Shown: positions 41,622-51,139 of the stretch, in pieces | How the letters are laid out: every line of letters starts with the position of its first letter | How positions within the stretch are numbered: the first letter of the stretch is position 1 | Origin: an uncultured Eubacteriales bacterium | GTDB taxonomy: Bacteria; Bacillota; Clostridia; Oscillospirales; CAG-382 | DNA length: 63,606 nt | Direction of reading: 5' to 3' | NCBI GenBank assembly: GCA_900548115.1 | Contig: URJL01000008.1 | Location: 1 to 63,606, forward strand | Translations under genes and position numbers: made by a program | Notes under the pieces: model-generated | Told to the model about the DNA's origin: nothing | The model's input: only the letters and a program-made list of their open reading frames with translations | Database searches by the model: none

Positions 41622-42503
41622 TTGAATCCGAGTGAATTTATCACGGCAGACAATTTATCGTTTTCCTACAACGAAGACGAAAAAGGAAAAAAGGCGGTCG
41701 AAAACCTGTCCTTTACGATAGAGCGCGGCTCATTCGTCGCCGTCATCGGGCACAACGGGTCGGGAAAATCGACCCTTGCCAAGCTCATGTGCGGAATTCT
41801 CGCCCCCGAGTCGGGCGATATATACATTCAAAGCCGTCAAAACGGTCAGACTTTTCGGGTCTCGAAGGACGAGGATCTTTTCGACATCCGCAAGACGATC
41901 GGCATGGTCTTTCAGAACCCCGACAATCAACTGGTGGCAAGCGTGGTCGAAGAGGATGTCGCGTTCGCTCCCGAAAACATGGGCATTCCGTCCGATGAGA
42001 TACGGCTTCGCGTCGACGACGCGCTCCGCGCCGTCGGGCTGTACGAATACCGTCTGCACGACACGCACAAGCTGTCGGGCGGACAAAAACAGCGCGTCGC
42101 CATCGCGGGCATTTTGGCAATGGCGCCCGAATGCGTTCTTTTTGACGAATCGACCGCCATGCTCGATCCGAAGGGACGAAGCGACGTGCTTTCCATCATC
42201 GACCGCATGCGGAAGGAATTCGGAATGACGGTCATTCTCATCACCCACTACATGAACGAAGCGGCGCTTGCCGACCGCGTTTTGGTGATGGACGACGGGA
42301 AGATTATTCTGGACGGAACGCCGCGTGAGGTCTTCCGTCAAAAGGAGATTCTGAACGAAAAAGGACTTGAGGTTCCGCAATGCACCGAGCTCGTGCGCGA
42401 TCTTTTCGACAAGGGGCTTATCAAAACCGAAACGGTTCTGTCCACCGAAGAGGCGGCGGACCTTCTTGCCGAGGCGCTTGCGGCACGGTGGGCGAAAAAA
42501 TAA
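41622..42503 (+). CDS. ecfA1: Energy-coupling factor transporter ATPase EcfA1
   Basis: 293 aa, TTG start with AAAGGAG upstream. ABC ATPase with Walker A GHNGSGKST (about 44-52), Q-loop VFQNPDNQ near 98, LSGGQKQR near 149 and Walker B ECVLFDESTAMLDP near 167 (DES in place of DEP, usual for EcfA1). With EcfA2 and EcfT it forms the shared energising module for vitamin and metal uptake by S-components. No S-component gene is nearby, as expected for a group II ECF system. Confidence 0.95.
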   Translation: MNPSEFITADNLSFSYNEDEKGKKAVENLSFTIERGSFVAVIGHNGSGKSTLAKLMCGILAPESGDIYIQSRQNGQTFRVSKDEDLFDIRKTIGMVFQNPDNQLVASVVEEDVAFAPENMGIPSDEIRLRVDDALRAVGLYEYRLHDTHKLSGGQKQRVAIAGILAMAPECVLFDESTAMLDPKGRSDVLSIIDRMRKEFGMTVILITHYMNEAALADRVLVMDDGKIILDGTPREVFRQKEILNEKGLEVPQCTELVRDLFDKGLIKTETVLSTEEAADLLAEALAARWAKK

Positions 42504-42585
42504 GCTTTCCGCGCAAGGTTTCCGGTCTTTTAAATTCACGGCAAATCGCAATTTTCACTTTTTCACATTTTAAAAAGGTATCATT

Positions 42586-43485
42586 ATGATTGAATTTTCC
42601 GACGTATCCTATGTATACGGCAAACACACGCCCTTCGAGCGTGCCGCCGTGCGTCATATCTCCTTCACCGTCCCCGACGGGCTTACGACCGGCATCATCG
42701 GTCACACAGGTTCCGGCAAGAGCACGATCGCACAGATGATGAACGCTCTGCTCACCCCGACCGAAGGCGTGGTAAAGCTGGACGGCGAGGACATCAACGC
42801 TTCGGCAAAAATACGTTACGCGACGCGCTTTCGCGTCGGGATCGTATTCCAATACCCCGAATACCAGCTTTTCGAAGAGACCGTCGAAAAGGATATCGCC
42901 TACGGTCCGACCAACATGGGACTTTCGCCCGAGGAGATTGCAAAGCGCGTCGAGACGGCGGCGGAATTTGTCGGGCTTCCGAAGTCTCTTCTTTCCGCGT
43001 CGCCCTTTGAGCTTTCGGGCGGACAAAAACGGCGCGTCGCCATTGCGGGCGTAATGGCAATGCAGCCGAGGGTCTTGGTGCTCGACGAGCCGGCAGCGGG
43101 GCTTGACCCGCGCGGCAGACGCGAAATTTTCGAGCGTCTGCTCGAATACCGCAAGGCGCAGAACAGCACCCTCGTCATCATCTCGCACAGCATGGAGGAT
43201 GTGGCGGAATATTCCGACCGCATTTTGGCGCTGCGCGACGGCGAAATTTTGTGCGAGGGAACGCCGAAAGAGGTCTTTTCGCAATACGCGCTCCTTTCGG
43301 AATCGGGGCTTGCTCTTCCGCAGGTGACGACGATCTGCGACGCGGTAAAAAGAAAATGCGCGGAGCGCGGCATTCCCGAAAGCGCTCTTTCCGAGCTTTC
43401 GGGCGTTTACACCGTAAACGAGGCGGAAAGCGTTTTCGAAAAGCTTCTCGCCTCCGAAAGCTTCGGCGGAAAGGAGGGGTCGTAA
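42586..43485 (+). CDS. ecfA2: Energy-coupling factor transporter ATPase EcfA2
   Basis: 299 aa, ATG with AAAAGG upstream. Walker A GHTGSGKST (about 40-48), VFQYPEYQLFEETVEKD near 85-101, LSGGQKRR near 142 and LVLDEPAAGLDPRG near 161-174. It pairs with EcfA1 to drive the membrane subunit EcfT. Its stop codon is directly followed by the ecfT ATG. Confidence 0.95.
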   Translation: MIEFSDVSYVYGKHTPFERAAVRHISFTVPDGLTTGIIGHTGSGKSTIAQMMNALLTPTEGVVKLDGEDINASAKIRYATRFRVGIVFQYPEYQLFEETVEKDIAYGPTNMGLSPEEIAKRVETAAEFVGLPKSLLSASPFELSGGQKRRVAIAGVMAMQPRVLVLDEPAAGLDPRGRREIFERLLEYRKAQNSTLVIISHSMEDVAEYSDRILALRDGEILCEGTPKEVFSQYALLSESGLALPQVTTICDAVKRKCAERGIPESALSELSGVYTVNEAESVFEKLLASESFGGKEGS

Positions 43486-44304
43486 ATGCTTCGCGACATC
43501 ACGCTCGGACAGTATTTTCCCGGAAATTCTCCCGTACACCGTCTTGACCCGCGCATGAAGCTCATTCTCTCGATCGTTTACATCGTGACGGTCTTTACCT
43601 GCAAGACGCTGCCCTCTTTTGCGGCGGCGGCACTGCTTACGGTCGTACTCATCGCCCTTTCCCGCATCAGCGTCGTGACGATCTTAAAAAGCATGAAGCC
43701 GGTTCTTTTCATCATTATTTTTACCGGCATTATGAATCTTTTGTGGTCGAGCGGCGAGCATGTTCTGTTTTCGTTTTGGAAAATTACGATTTACCGCGAG
43801 GGGCTTTTGTTTGCTCTTCTGATGATTTTGCGCATCGCCCTTTTAATTGCGGGAACGTTTGTCATTCTGACCTACACCACCTCCCCCGTCGCGCTGACCG
43901 ACGCGATCGAGCTTTTGACTGCGCCCCTTTCGAAAATCGGCGTTCCGACCCACGAATTTGCCATGATGATGTCGATCGCTCTGCGCTTTATCCCGACGCT
44001 CATCGAAGAGACCGACAAGATCATGTGCGCACAAAAGGCACGCGGCGCGGATTTTGAGACGGGCGGACTGTTCAAGCGGGTAAAGGCGCTCGTCCCCATT
44101 CTGATCCCGCTTTTCATCTCCTCCTTCCGCCGCGCGGACGAGCTTGCCTCGGCGATGGAGTGCCGCCTGTATCACGGCGGAGAGGGACGCACCCGCTTAA
44201 AGACCCTTCATTTTTCGGCGATCGACTTTGTTTTTCTCCTCGTCTTTTTGCTCACCGCCGCCGCGGTCTTTGTGCTGAACGGAAGATTTGAGGTTCTGCT
44301 GTGA
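43486..44304 (+). CDS. ecfT: Energy-coupling factor transporter membrane subunit EcfT
   Basis: 272 aa, ATG right after the ecfA2 stop, with AAAGGAGGGG as the site inside the ecfA2 end. Six hydrophobic segments, plus two coupling helices with ARG-type motifs: AQKARGADFETGG (about 185-197) and ELASAMECRLYHGGEGRTRLK (about 222-240), which contact the ATPases. It is the last ecf gene and overlaps truA by four bases. Confidence 0.95.
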   Translation: MLRDITLGQYFPGNSPVHRLDPRMKLILSIVYIVTVFTCKTLPSFAAAALLTVVLIALSRISVVTILKSMKPVLFIIIFTGIMNLLWSSGEHVLFSFWKITIYREGLLFALLMILRIALLIAGTFVILTYTTSPVALTDAIELLTAPLSKIGVPTHEFAMMMSIALRFIPTLIEETDKIMCAQKARGADFETGGLFKRVKALVPILIPLFISSFRRADELASAMECRLYHGGEGRTRLKTLHFSAIDFVFLLVFLLTAAAVFVLNGRFEVLL

Positions 44305-45056
44305 GTGCGCGCACGGTTTTGACCATTGCCTACGACGGCGCGCCGTATCACGGCTGGCAGGTACAAAAAAATGCGCCGAGCGTGCAAAAGACCTTGCAGG
44401 AGGCGATCTGCGCGATCACGGGAGAGGAACGGACCGTCACGGGGTGCAGCCGTACCGACGCGGGCGTTCACGCGCTCGAATACGTCTGCCACACCGAAAA
44501 GATCGACATTCCGAACGAGCGCCTTCCGCAGGCGCTCAACGCGCATCTTCCGCCGAGCGTTTCCGTAAAACGGGCGCGGACGGCGGACGAAAATTTTCAT
44601 GCGCGCTACTCCTGTATCGGAAAAGAATATCTTTATAAAATTTACAACAGCCGCATCCGTGACCCCTTCTCGGTCGGGCGCGCTCTGTTTTATCCCGAGC
44701 CGATCGACGTCGAGGCTCTTTCCTTTGTGAGCGAGGAACTTTGCGGAACGCACGATTTCCGCGCGTTTATGGCGCAGGGCTCAAAGATTGTCGACACGGT
44801 CCGCACGGTTCGGCACTGCACCCTCTCCCGCGACGGGGATTTTGTGTATCTTACCGTGAGTGCCGACGGATTTTTATACAACATGGTGCGCATCATGGTC
44901 GGAACGGTTCTGGACGCCGCGCGCGGAAAGTATTTACGCGGAGACATACAAAAAATCATCGCCTCGGGCGACCGCAAAAACGCAGGCTTCACCGCTCCCG
45001 CGCACGGACTCTACCTCAATCGGGTTTTTTATCCCGAAGAAACGGTTTTTTCTTGA
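44301..45056 (+). CDS. truA: tRNA pseudouridine synthase A
   Basis: 251 aa, GTG start overlapping the ecfT stop (GTGA). Makes pseudouridine at positions 38-40 of many tRNAs. The catalytic Asp is in CSRTDAGVHALEY (Asp near residue 53), and DFRAF and RMVGT-like motifs in the C-terminal half are present (HDFRAFMAQG near 152, MVRIMVGTVLDAARGK near 197). The order ecfA-ecfA-ecfT-truA is standard in Bacillota. Confidence 0.95.
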   Translation: MSARTVLTIAYDGAPYHGWQVQKNAPSVQKTLQEAICAITGEERTVTGCSRTDAGVHALEYVCHTEKIDIPNERLPQALNAHLPPSVSVKRARTADENFHARYSCIGKEYLYKIYNSRIRDPFSVGRALFYPEPIDVEALSFVSEELCGTHDFRAFMAQGSKIVDTVRTVRHCTLSRDGDFVYLTVSADGFLYNMVRIMVGTVLDAARGKYLRGDIQKIIASGDRKNAGFTAPAHGLYLNRVFYPEETVFS

Positions 45057-45081
45057 CAAAAACGATACGGCGGGTTATAAT
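45053..45081 (+). promoter_or_regulatory. Consensus promoter of the yicC-remA-gmk-rpoZ operon
   Basis: TTGACA (45053-45058) and TATAAT (45076-45081) are 17 bases apart. The -35 hexamer overlaps the truA stop codon. Transcription would begin about 65 bases ahead of yicC. Confidence 0.93.
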
Positions 45082-45153
45082 ATAGGTTGAACGATTACCG
45101 TCTTTCGAACGGCGGCGCAGTGACGAAGAAAACACTGCGGGAGAGGAAACAAC

Positions 45154-46068
45154 ATGATTGTAAGCATGACGGGACACGGCAGAGCCGTTTTCTCGCTTCC
45201 GGGGAATACCCTTACCGCCGAACTGCGCTCGGTCAATTCCCGTTACCTTGATATAACCTGCAAGATCCCCCGCCAGTATATACGATTCGAGGACAAGATC
45301 AAAAAGGAGATCGGGCGCTATGCAACGCGCGGAAAGATCGACCTTTTCTTAACGCTTGAAAATACCGGGGACGGAAGCGACGACGAGCTTTCGCTCAATC
45401 GCGCGTACCTGAAAAACTATCTTGAATGTCTTGCCGTTTTGCGCGACGAATACGGCTTGAAGGACGATATCACCGTTTCGTCGGTCGCCGCCAATCGGGA
45501 TATTTTCACGCAGAGCGTTCCCGAGGAGGAGTCGGACGAGGTGATTTGGAACCGTCTTTTGCCGCCGCTCACCGAAGCTCTTTTGCAATTTTCTTCCATG
45601 AAGAAAACCGAGGGCGCCAAGATGAAAGCCGACCTTCTCGAAAAGCTTGCGGGGCTGGAGAACATTATTGAGCAAATCAAAGTTCTCATGCCGACGGTCG
45701 TCAACACGTATCGCGAACGGCTCACCTCCAAAATGCGCGAGATCTTGACGGACATGACGCCCGAGGACGTAAACTATTCCGAAAACCGCATTCTGGCTGA
45801 GGTCGCGCTTTACTCCGACAAGGTCGCGGTCGATGAAGAGACCGTGCGGCTGGCGTCGCATTTCGAACAGTTCCGCGCGATTCTTTCGTCCGACAATCCC
45901 GACGAAAACGATCCCGTCGGACGAAAGCTGGATTTTCTTTTGCAGGAGATCAACCGCGAGATCAACACGACCGGTTCAAAAGTGACCGACGCTTCGGTCG
46001 CGGCGCTTGTAGTGGAAGCCAAGAGCGAAGCCGAAAAAATCCGCGAACAGGTTCAAAACATCGAATAA
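45154..46068 (+). CDS. yicC: YicC/YloC family endoribonuclease-like protein
   Basis: 304 aa, ATG with GGGAGAGGAAAC. Starts with MTGHGRA, the family hallmark, then ELRSVNSRYLDI and FEDKIKKEI. The C-terminal DUF1732 region is present: RLASHFEQFRAIL, GRKLDFLLQEINREINTTGSK. YicC proteins act in RNA decay in several bacteria. It starts the cluster typical of Bacillota just before remA and gmk. Confidence 0.95.
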   Translation: MIVSMTGHGRAVFSLPGNTLTAELRSVNSRYLDITCKIPRQYIRFEDKIKKEIGRYATRGKIDLFLTLENTGDGSDDELSLNRAYLKNYLECLAVLRDEYGLKDDITVSSVAANRDIFTQSVPEEESDEVIWNRLLPPLTEALLQFSSMKKTEGAKMKADLLEKLAGLENIIEQIKVLMPTVVNTYRERLTSKMREILTDMTPEDVNYSENRILAEVALYSDKVAVDEETVRLASHFEQFRAILSSDNPDENDPVGRKLDFLLQEINREINTTGSKVTDASVAALVVEAKSEAEKIREQVQNIE

Positions 46069-46156
46069 ATCGAATAAAATGCAAATCATGCGAATCAGAT
46101 TAAATCGATAACGCCCGTCGCTCGCGTCGAACGGGAAAATGAGGAACAAAAGAGCT

Positions 46157-46423
46157 ATGAAATTGATCAACATCGGCTTCGGCAATATGGTATCCGCCGA
46201 GCGGGTCGTCGCGCTTGTCAGCCCCGATTCCGCCCCGGTCAAGCGTCTGATTCAGGACACGCGCGATACCGGCAAGCTTATCGATGTGACCTGCGGACGG
46301 CGTACCCGTTCGGTCATCATCACCGACAGCGAACACATTATTTTATCCGCCATTCAGCCGGAAACGGTCTCCAACCGCATTTCGGGCTATGATACCGATA
46401 CCGAGGAGGATGACGATGAATAA
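46157..46423 (+). CDS. remA: RemA-family DNA-binding regulator
   Basis: 88 aa from the ATG at 46157, with GAGGAAC upstream. INIGFGNMVSAERVVALVSPDSAPVKRL and GRRTRSVIITDSEHIILSAIQPETV are the conserved RemA (DUF370) sequence. In Bacillus subtilis RemA activates extracellular matrix genes; the role here is not known. The gene overlaps gmk by eight bases, and the gmk ribosome binding site lies within its 3' end. Confidence 0.95.
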   Translation: MKLINIGFGNMVSAERVVALVSPDSAPVKRLIQDTRDTGKLIDVTCGRRTRSVIITDSEHIILSAIQPETVSNRISGYDTDTEEDDDE

Positions 46424-47027
46424 ACGAGGCAGACTTATTGTGGTTTCCGGTCCCTCCGGAGCGGGAAAAGGCACGATCTTAAACGAGATCCTCAAATTGC
46501 CGAACTATGTCTATTCGGTCTCGGCAACCACCCGCGCCCCCCGCAAGGGCGAGGTTCACGGCAAGCATTATTTCTTCATTTCCGAAGAGGAATTCGAAAA
46601 GCGCATCGCCGAAAAGGGCTTTGTGGAATATGCCCGTTACAACGGCAATTATTACGGAACGCCGCTCGCCTTTGTCGAGAGCAATCTTTCTGAGGGGCGC
46701 AACGTGATCTTGGAGATTGAAGTACAGGGCGCGATGCAGATCAAAAAGACCTATCCCGGCGCACTGTTTATCTTCATGACCCCCGAGAGCCGTGAGGAGC
46801 TGGCATACCGTCTCCGTTCGCGCGGCACCGAGACCGACGAGGCCATAGCGGGACGTCTTGCCATTGCCGATTCGGAGGTTCCGTCGGCGCTTTTATACGA
46901 TTACATCATTTTCAACGAGCGGGACGGACAGAAAAAAGCGGTCGACGATTTTCTCGCCGCCGTGCATGCGTCGGGCTTAACGCCGATGCGGCAATACGAC
47001 CAGCTGAAAAGTTATTTTTACAAGTGA
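46416..47027 (+). CDS. gmk: Guanylate kinase
   Basis: 203 aa from the ATG at 46416, chosen because GAGGAGG lies six bases upstream; ATG at 46410 is a possible two-residue longer start. Phosphorylates GMP to GDP. P-loop GPSGAGKGT (about 9-17), SVSATTRAPRKGEVHGKHYFF and EFEKRIAEKGFVEYARYNGNYYGTP are conserved. The position between remA and rpoZ is standard. Confidence 0.96.
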   Translation: MNKRGRLIVVSGPSGAGKGTILNEILKLPNYVYSVSATTRAPRKGEVHGKHYFFISEEEFEKRIAEKGFVEYARYNGNYYGTPLAFVESNLSEGRNVILEIEVQGAMQIKKTYPGALFIFMTPESREELAYRLRSRGTETDEAIAGRLAIADSEVPSALLYDYIIFNERDGQKKAVDDFLAAVHASGLTPMRQYDQLKSYFYK

Positions 47028-47070
47028 TCTTACACATTTTTGTGTTGCAACATAAGGAGATTATGCTATC

Positions 47071-47361
47071 ATGGTAAAGCCTTCCATCAACGAGCTGACA
47101 AAAGGAAAATTCAACCGCTATATTTTGGTCATCGCCGCGGCAAAAAGCGCGCGTTACATCACCAACGTAACGGGTGCGATGAGTGCCGACGATCCCGACG
47201 CGGTTTCGGAAAACGGCATTGTATCGAAGCGCGAAGCGCTGGAGGACAAGGCGGTCAAGATCGCCATCCGCAAGCTGTATTCGGGCGAGATCCGTTTGGA
47301 CGAAACGACGCTTGAGCGTGCGCTCCACGCGGGACAGAACGGTCTCGAGGGTGTCGACTGA
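47071..47361 (+). CDS. rpoZ: RNA polymerase omega subunit
   Basis: 96 aa, ATG with AAGGAG upstream. Small helical protein with NRYILVIAAAKSARYI near 15-30 and AIRKLYSGEIRLDE near 66-79, as in RpoZ. It helps RNA polymerase assemble. The next gene, priA, is normally preceded by coaBC; here 736 bases of repeats stand in between. Confidence 0.9.
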   Translation: MVKPSINELTKGKFNRYILVIAAAKSARYITNVTGAMSADDPDAVSENGIVSKREALEDKAVKIAIRKLYSGEIRLDETTLERALHAGQNGLEGVD

Positions 47362-47398
47362 GCAAAAAAGTCGTCTGCAATTGCATATGGTGCGAAAG

Positions 47399-47451
47399 AA
47401 AGGTTGTAATGGGGAAATTTTCGATCAAAATTTCTTTCCTTACAACCTTTT
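47399..47451 (+). terminator. Probable rpoZ terminator
   Basis: AAAGGTTGTAA pairs with TTACAACCTTT across a central GAAATTTT/AAAATTTC stem, then TTCC. Located about 40 bases past the rpoZ stop. The tail is short, so termination may be partial. Confidence 0.55.
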
Positions 47452-47478
47452 CCGCCCCTGCGGGGGGCGGTTGCCGCG

Positions 47479-47720
47479 CCTAGCGGCGCCGCAGTTGCCG
47501 TGAAATTGAATTCCGATGGTCGGAATTCAATTTCACATTACCTTTGTTATGTCGGCAAAATTTTGCCTTACCCGTGTTATGTTGACATAAAATTTCGATG
47601 CGTACCCAAGCCTTCCCCTCGATTCACTGTGACCTTCGGTTCAAGTTCCACTGTGATCTTCGATCAAGTGGGGAAGGTAGCACGGCGAATGCGCAAAAGC
47701 AAATTATGCTGACACCGCAT
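47479..47720 (+). repeat. Family A/C element with partial inverted centre
   Basis: Flank CGCCTAGCGGCGCCGCAG, palindrome with arms TGAAATTGAATTCCG/CGGAATTCAATTTCA and loop ATGGT, two GTTATG units, then AAGCCTTCCCC (47611) and GTGGGGAAGG (47667-47677) around a duplicated centre. It corresponds to the left half and centre of the 275-bp element at 36761; the right end is only partial. Confidence 0.8.
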
Positions 47721-47747
47721 TCTCTCGTCATTCTTGCAATGCGTAAT

Positions 47748-47995
47748 GTACTTTTTCTTTTTCTTCAAAAAAGAAAAAGTACCAAAAAGAAAAGTGAACT
47801 TAAGGGCTAAGCCCTTAAGAATCCCCTAATTGTACAAACTTGTTACGCTCAATCAAAAATGTTCTGTCCGCAATCGCCGCAATTCGGTTCGCACTTTTAC
47901 AAGCTTTCTCCTCGATGCACTATGTTCTTCGATCAAGCGCGAAAAGCGGCACGGCGTATGCACGGCAGAAAATTTTGCTGACCTGACACTTGACC
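47748..47995 (+). repeat. Family D element D1
   Basis: A U-rich hairpin (GTACTTTTTCTT with its complement, 47748-47782), then a CTTAAGGGC-TAA-GCCCTTAAG hairpin (47799-47819), then AATCCCCTAATTGTACAAAC and TGTTACGCTCAATCA, both shared with the other D copies. It is followed by a diverged copy of the TCGAT...CTTCGATCAAG centre motif (near 47911-47938). Confidence 0.8.
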
Positions 47996-48097
47996 GAGAT
48001 TCACGGTTCGGCGAGAGGAAAGCTCAGGTGCATATCCGAGAGCAACGCTCGGATAACCGCCGCAAAACCACCATTCCCCTATTTTTCGGAGGTATTC

Positions 48098-50614
48098 GTG
48101 TACGTTAAAGTCTGTTTAAACGACGCGATTTATAAAATCGATATACCGTACACCTACGCGGTTCCGAAAAGCCTTTCGGAAAAGGCGGGTGTGGGAAAGC
48201 TTTGCGTCGTTCCGTTCGGCGGGGGAAATGCCGCCCGCAACGCCGTCATCGTCGAGCTTCTTTCCGATGAGCAAAGCGGAGAAACGCTCGATCCGAAAAA
48301 AATAAAACCGCTCTTCGACATTCCCGACACCGACTTTTTTCTATCGAAAGAACAGCTTGCGCTCTGCCGCTACATGAAGGAAATTTGCTTCTGCACCTTC
48401 GGCGAGGCGCTTCGCTGTGTCAAACCGTCGGGCATTTCGGTTCGGGTGACCGAATATTACGAGCCGTCGCCCGGGCTTTCCTTTTCCGACGAGCTTTTTC
48501 AAAAGCTCAACGTCTCCGCCTACGACCTTCTCACCTACACCGCCGTACACGAGAAAACGACACTGCGCGAACTTTGCGACACCTTCGGAAAAAACGCCAA
48601 GGCGGGCGTTTCCGCACTGATAAAGGGCGGTTATCTTGTCAAAAGGACCGACTGCTCGTTCCGTGAAAATCAAAAAAACAGCCGTTCGGTCCGCTTGCTT
48701 CTCTCGCGTGACGACCTCATCGAGATCGTAGAAGAGGGAAGCCGTCTTTACACCGAAAAACAGCGCGCCATGCTGCGCACTCTGTACGAATACGGCGGCA
48801 CATTGCCGCTCCGGGAATTGTGCGCGCTTGCCGACGCGGGCGAGGGCGTCGCCAAAGAGATCTGCAAAAAAGGCGGCGCGGAATTTACTTCGGTTCGCGA
48901 GGAGCGTGCGCCGTACCGCGTCGAAGACATTCCGCCGTCGGAGGATTTTACTTTGTGCGGCGAACAGATCGAAGCCTATGACACGCTCTGCGCGCTTTAC
49001 GATACAAAAAAGCCCCGCGCCGCCCTTCTTTACGGTGTGACGGGAAGCGGAAAGACCAACGTCATTTTAAAAACCATCGACCGCGTAATCGCCGACGGGC
49101 GGCAGGTGATCTATCTTGTCCCCGAAATCGCGCTGACCTCGCAAACCGTCGGCATATTCGTCGGACGCTACCGCAATCGGATCGCCGTATTGCATTCGGC
49201 GCTTTCGGTGGGTGAAAAGACCGACGCATGGCGCAAGATCGAATCGGGCGAAGCGGACATCGTCGTCGGCACGCGCTCGGCGGTCTTCGCTCCGACCAAA
49301 AGGCTCGGCATGATCGTCATCGACGAGGAGCAGGAAAGCTCCTTCAAATCCGATATGTCGCCGAAATATCACGCGCGGGATATTGCCCGCTTCCGCTGTG
49401 CGACGTCGAACGCGCTGATGCTCCTTGCCTCGGCGACTCCGTCGGTCGAGAGCTTTTATAAAGCAAAAAGCGGGATCTATACGCTTATTTCCATGAAAAA
49501 CCGCTACGGGAACGCAAAGCTTCCGCAGGTGGTCCTATACGATATGAAGCCCGAAAGCTCGTTTGCGGGCACGGCGTCGGCGGGTGTTGTCCCGTCGATG
49601 ATCGGAAAAGTGCTGGAGGAGGAGCTTTCGAAAAATCTTCGCGCGGGCGAACAGTCGATTTTGTTTATCAACCGCCGCGGATATCATTCGCTTCTCACCT
49701 GCCGCGGATGCGGCTATGTCATGCAATGCCCGCACTGCTCGGTCGCCATGACCTATCACAAATACGGCGGGCGCTACCGTGCGGGCGACAAAATGATCTG
49801 CCATTACTGCGGATACAGTGCGCCCGTGCCGAAAGCCTGCCCGAATTGCAAAAGCGAGCATATGATCTTTCTCGGCAACGGCACGCAAACACTGGAAGAA
49901 GAGCTTTCGGCACGCTTTCCCGACGCAAAGCTTCTGCGCATGGACGCCGACACCACGGGCACCAAAAGCGCATATGAAGAAATTCTCACCTCTTTCCGCA
50001 AAAACGGAGCCGACATTCTGGTCGGCACGCAGATGGTGACAAAGGGACACGATTTTCCGAACGTCACGCTGGTCGGCGTGGTGCTTGCCGACGCGTCGCT
50101 TTATCTTTGCGATTACCGCGCCAACGAGCGCACCTTTTCGCTCATTACACAGGTTCTCGGACGTGCGGGACGAAGCGAAAAGGCGGGGCGCGCCGTGATC
50201 CAAACCTACAGCCCCGAACATCCGCTTCTTTTGCAGGCGGCGCGGCAGGATTACGAAAGCTTTTTCGATGAGGAAATAAAGCTTCGCCGCGCGGCGATCT
50301 TTCCGCCCTTTTGCGAGCTTGCCGCCTTTCTTTTCTCGGGCGAGAACGAAACGCGGGTGCGGAACGTCGCCGAAGAATTCGGCAAAAAGCTTGATCTTCT
50401 CGCCAAGAGCCGCTATGCAGGGATACGCCTTATCGTGTTCGGCCCGTTTGAGGCGGCGGTATACAAATTGGGAGGAAAATTCCGTCTGCGATACATTATC
50501 AAATGCAAAAACGACAAAACTACAAGAGAATTCTTAAAAGAACTGCTGACGGATTTCTCCGTCGATAACAACGAAGTGAGCATTTCGCTCGACATCAACC
50601 CGTCGGCATTGTAA
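48098..50614 (+). CDS. priA: Primosomal protein N' (PriA helicase)
   Basis: 838 aa from the GTG at 48098 with CGGAGG upstream; longer frames start inside repeat sequence. Restarts replication forks. N-terminal DNA-binding domain (VNDAIYKIDIPYTY-like start), Walker A GVTGSGKT near 315-322, DEEQESSFK near 410, zinc-binding Cys cluster from CRGCGYVMQCPHC to CHYCGYSAPVPKACPNC (about 535-588), helicase motifs VTKGHDFPNV and GRAGRSEKAGRAV (about 650-705). Length is normal. def follows 39 bases after. Confidence 0.96.
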   Translation: MYVKVCLNDAIYKIDIPYTYAVPKSLSEKAGVGKLCVVPFGGGNAARNAVIVELLSDEQSGETLDPKKIKPLFDIPDTDFFLSKEQLALCRYMKEICFCTFGEALRCVKPSGISVRVTEYYEPSPGLSFSDELFQKLNVSAYDLLTYTAVHEKTTLRELCDTFGKNAKAGVSALIKGGYLVKRTDCSFRENQKNSRSVRLLLSRDDLIEIVEEGSRLYTEKQRAMLRTLYEYGGTLPLRELCALADAGEGVAKEICKKGGAEFTSVREERAPYRVEDIPPSEDFTLCGEQIEAYDTLCALYDTKKPRAALLYGVTGSGKTNVILKTIDRVIADGRQVIYLVPEIALTSQTVGIFVGRYRNRIAVLHSALSVGEKTDAWRKIESGEADIVVGTRSAVFAPTKRLGMIVIDEEQESSFKSDMSPKYHARDIARFRCATSNALMLLASATPSVESFYKAKSGIYTLISMKNRYGNAKLPQVVLYDMKPESSFAGTASAGVVPSMIGKVLEEELSKNLRAGEQSILFINRRGYHSLLTCRGCGYVMQCPHCSVAMTYHKYGGRYRAGDKMICHYCGYSAPVPKACPNCKSEHMIFLGNGTQTLEEELSARFPDAKLLRMDADTTGTKSAYEEILTSFRKNGADILVGTQMVTKGHDFPNVTLVGVVLADASLYLCDYRANERTFSLITQVLGRAGRSEKAGRAVIQTYSPEHPLLLQAARQDYESFFDEEIKLRRAAIFPPFCELAAFLFSGENETRVRNVAEEFGKKLDLLAKSRYAGIRLIVFGPFEAAVYKLGGKFRLRYIIKCKNDKTTREFLKELLTDFSVDNNEVSISLDINPSAL

Positions 50615-50653
50615 AATACGGCGGACTTAACTTACCGCAAGAAAGGAAACAAC

Positions 50654-51139
50654 ATGGCACTGCGAAACATTACCGAGCTCGGAGACGAAGTTCTGCGCAA
50701 GCACTGCAAGGAAGTGACCGAGATCACACCGAAAATTCTCGAGCTTTTGGACGACATGAAGGATACTCTCATCGACGCGGGCGGCGTCGGACTTGCCGCG
50801 CCGCAGGTGGGAATCTTACGCCGCATTTTCATCATCGATGAGGGCGCGGGCAACGACGATCACAAGATCGTCGAGTTTATCAATCCAAAAATCGTCGAAA
50901 CGAAAGGACATCAGGAGGAAATCGAAGGCTGTCTTTCGATCCCCGGAAAATACGGCGTCACCTCCCGCCCCAAGACCGTAACGGTCGAGGCGACCGACCG
51001 CACGGGCAAGACCTTCCGTTACACCGGAACCGACCTGTACGGCCGCTGCCTGTGCCATGAAAACGACCATTTGGACGGCGTTTTGTACATCGATAACGCC
51101 GTGCGGATGCTCGATCCCGACGAGATCGAAGAAGCGTAA
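50654..51139 (+). CDS. def: Peptide deformylase
   Basis: 161 aa, ATG with AAAGGAAAC. Removes the formyl group from nascent N-termini. The three family motifs are visible: GVGLAAPQVG (motif 1, about 44-53), EGCLSIPG (motif 2 with zinc Cys, about 95-102) and HENDHLDG (motif 3 with two zinc His and catalytic Glu, about 137-144). The Asn after HE is a mild variant of the more usual HEIDHL. It pairs with fmt, as in most bacteria. Confidence 0.96.
   Translation: MALRNITELGDEVLRKHCKEVTEITPKILELLDDMKDTLIDAGGVGLAAPQVGILRRIFIIDEGAGNDDHKIVEFINPKIVETKGHQEEIEGCLSIPGKYGVTSRPKTVTVEATDRTGKTFRYTGTDLYGRCLCHENDHLDGVLYIDNAVRMLDPDEIEEA

Larger units (their letters stand above)
47362..48097. other. Repeat-filled gap between rpoZ and priA
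   Basis: 736 bases with no gene. It holds the rpoZ terminator candidate, then a family A/C element (47479-47720) with a perfect palindrome at 47501-47535, two GTTATGTCGG-type units and the CCTTCCCC/GGGGAAGG centre. Then comes family D element D1 (47748-47995). priA begins at 48098 after GGAGG. Confidence 0.85.

Noticed and set aside
47990..48097. Longer start for PriA
   Set aside because: The extra 36 residues are encoded by sequence continuous with the repeats, and the GTG at 48098 has an ideal GGAGG site.
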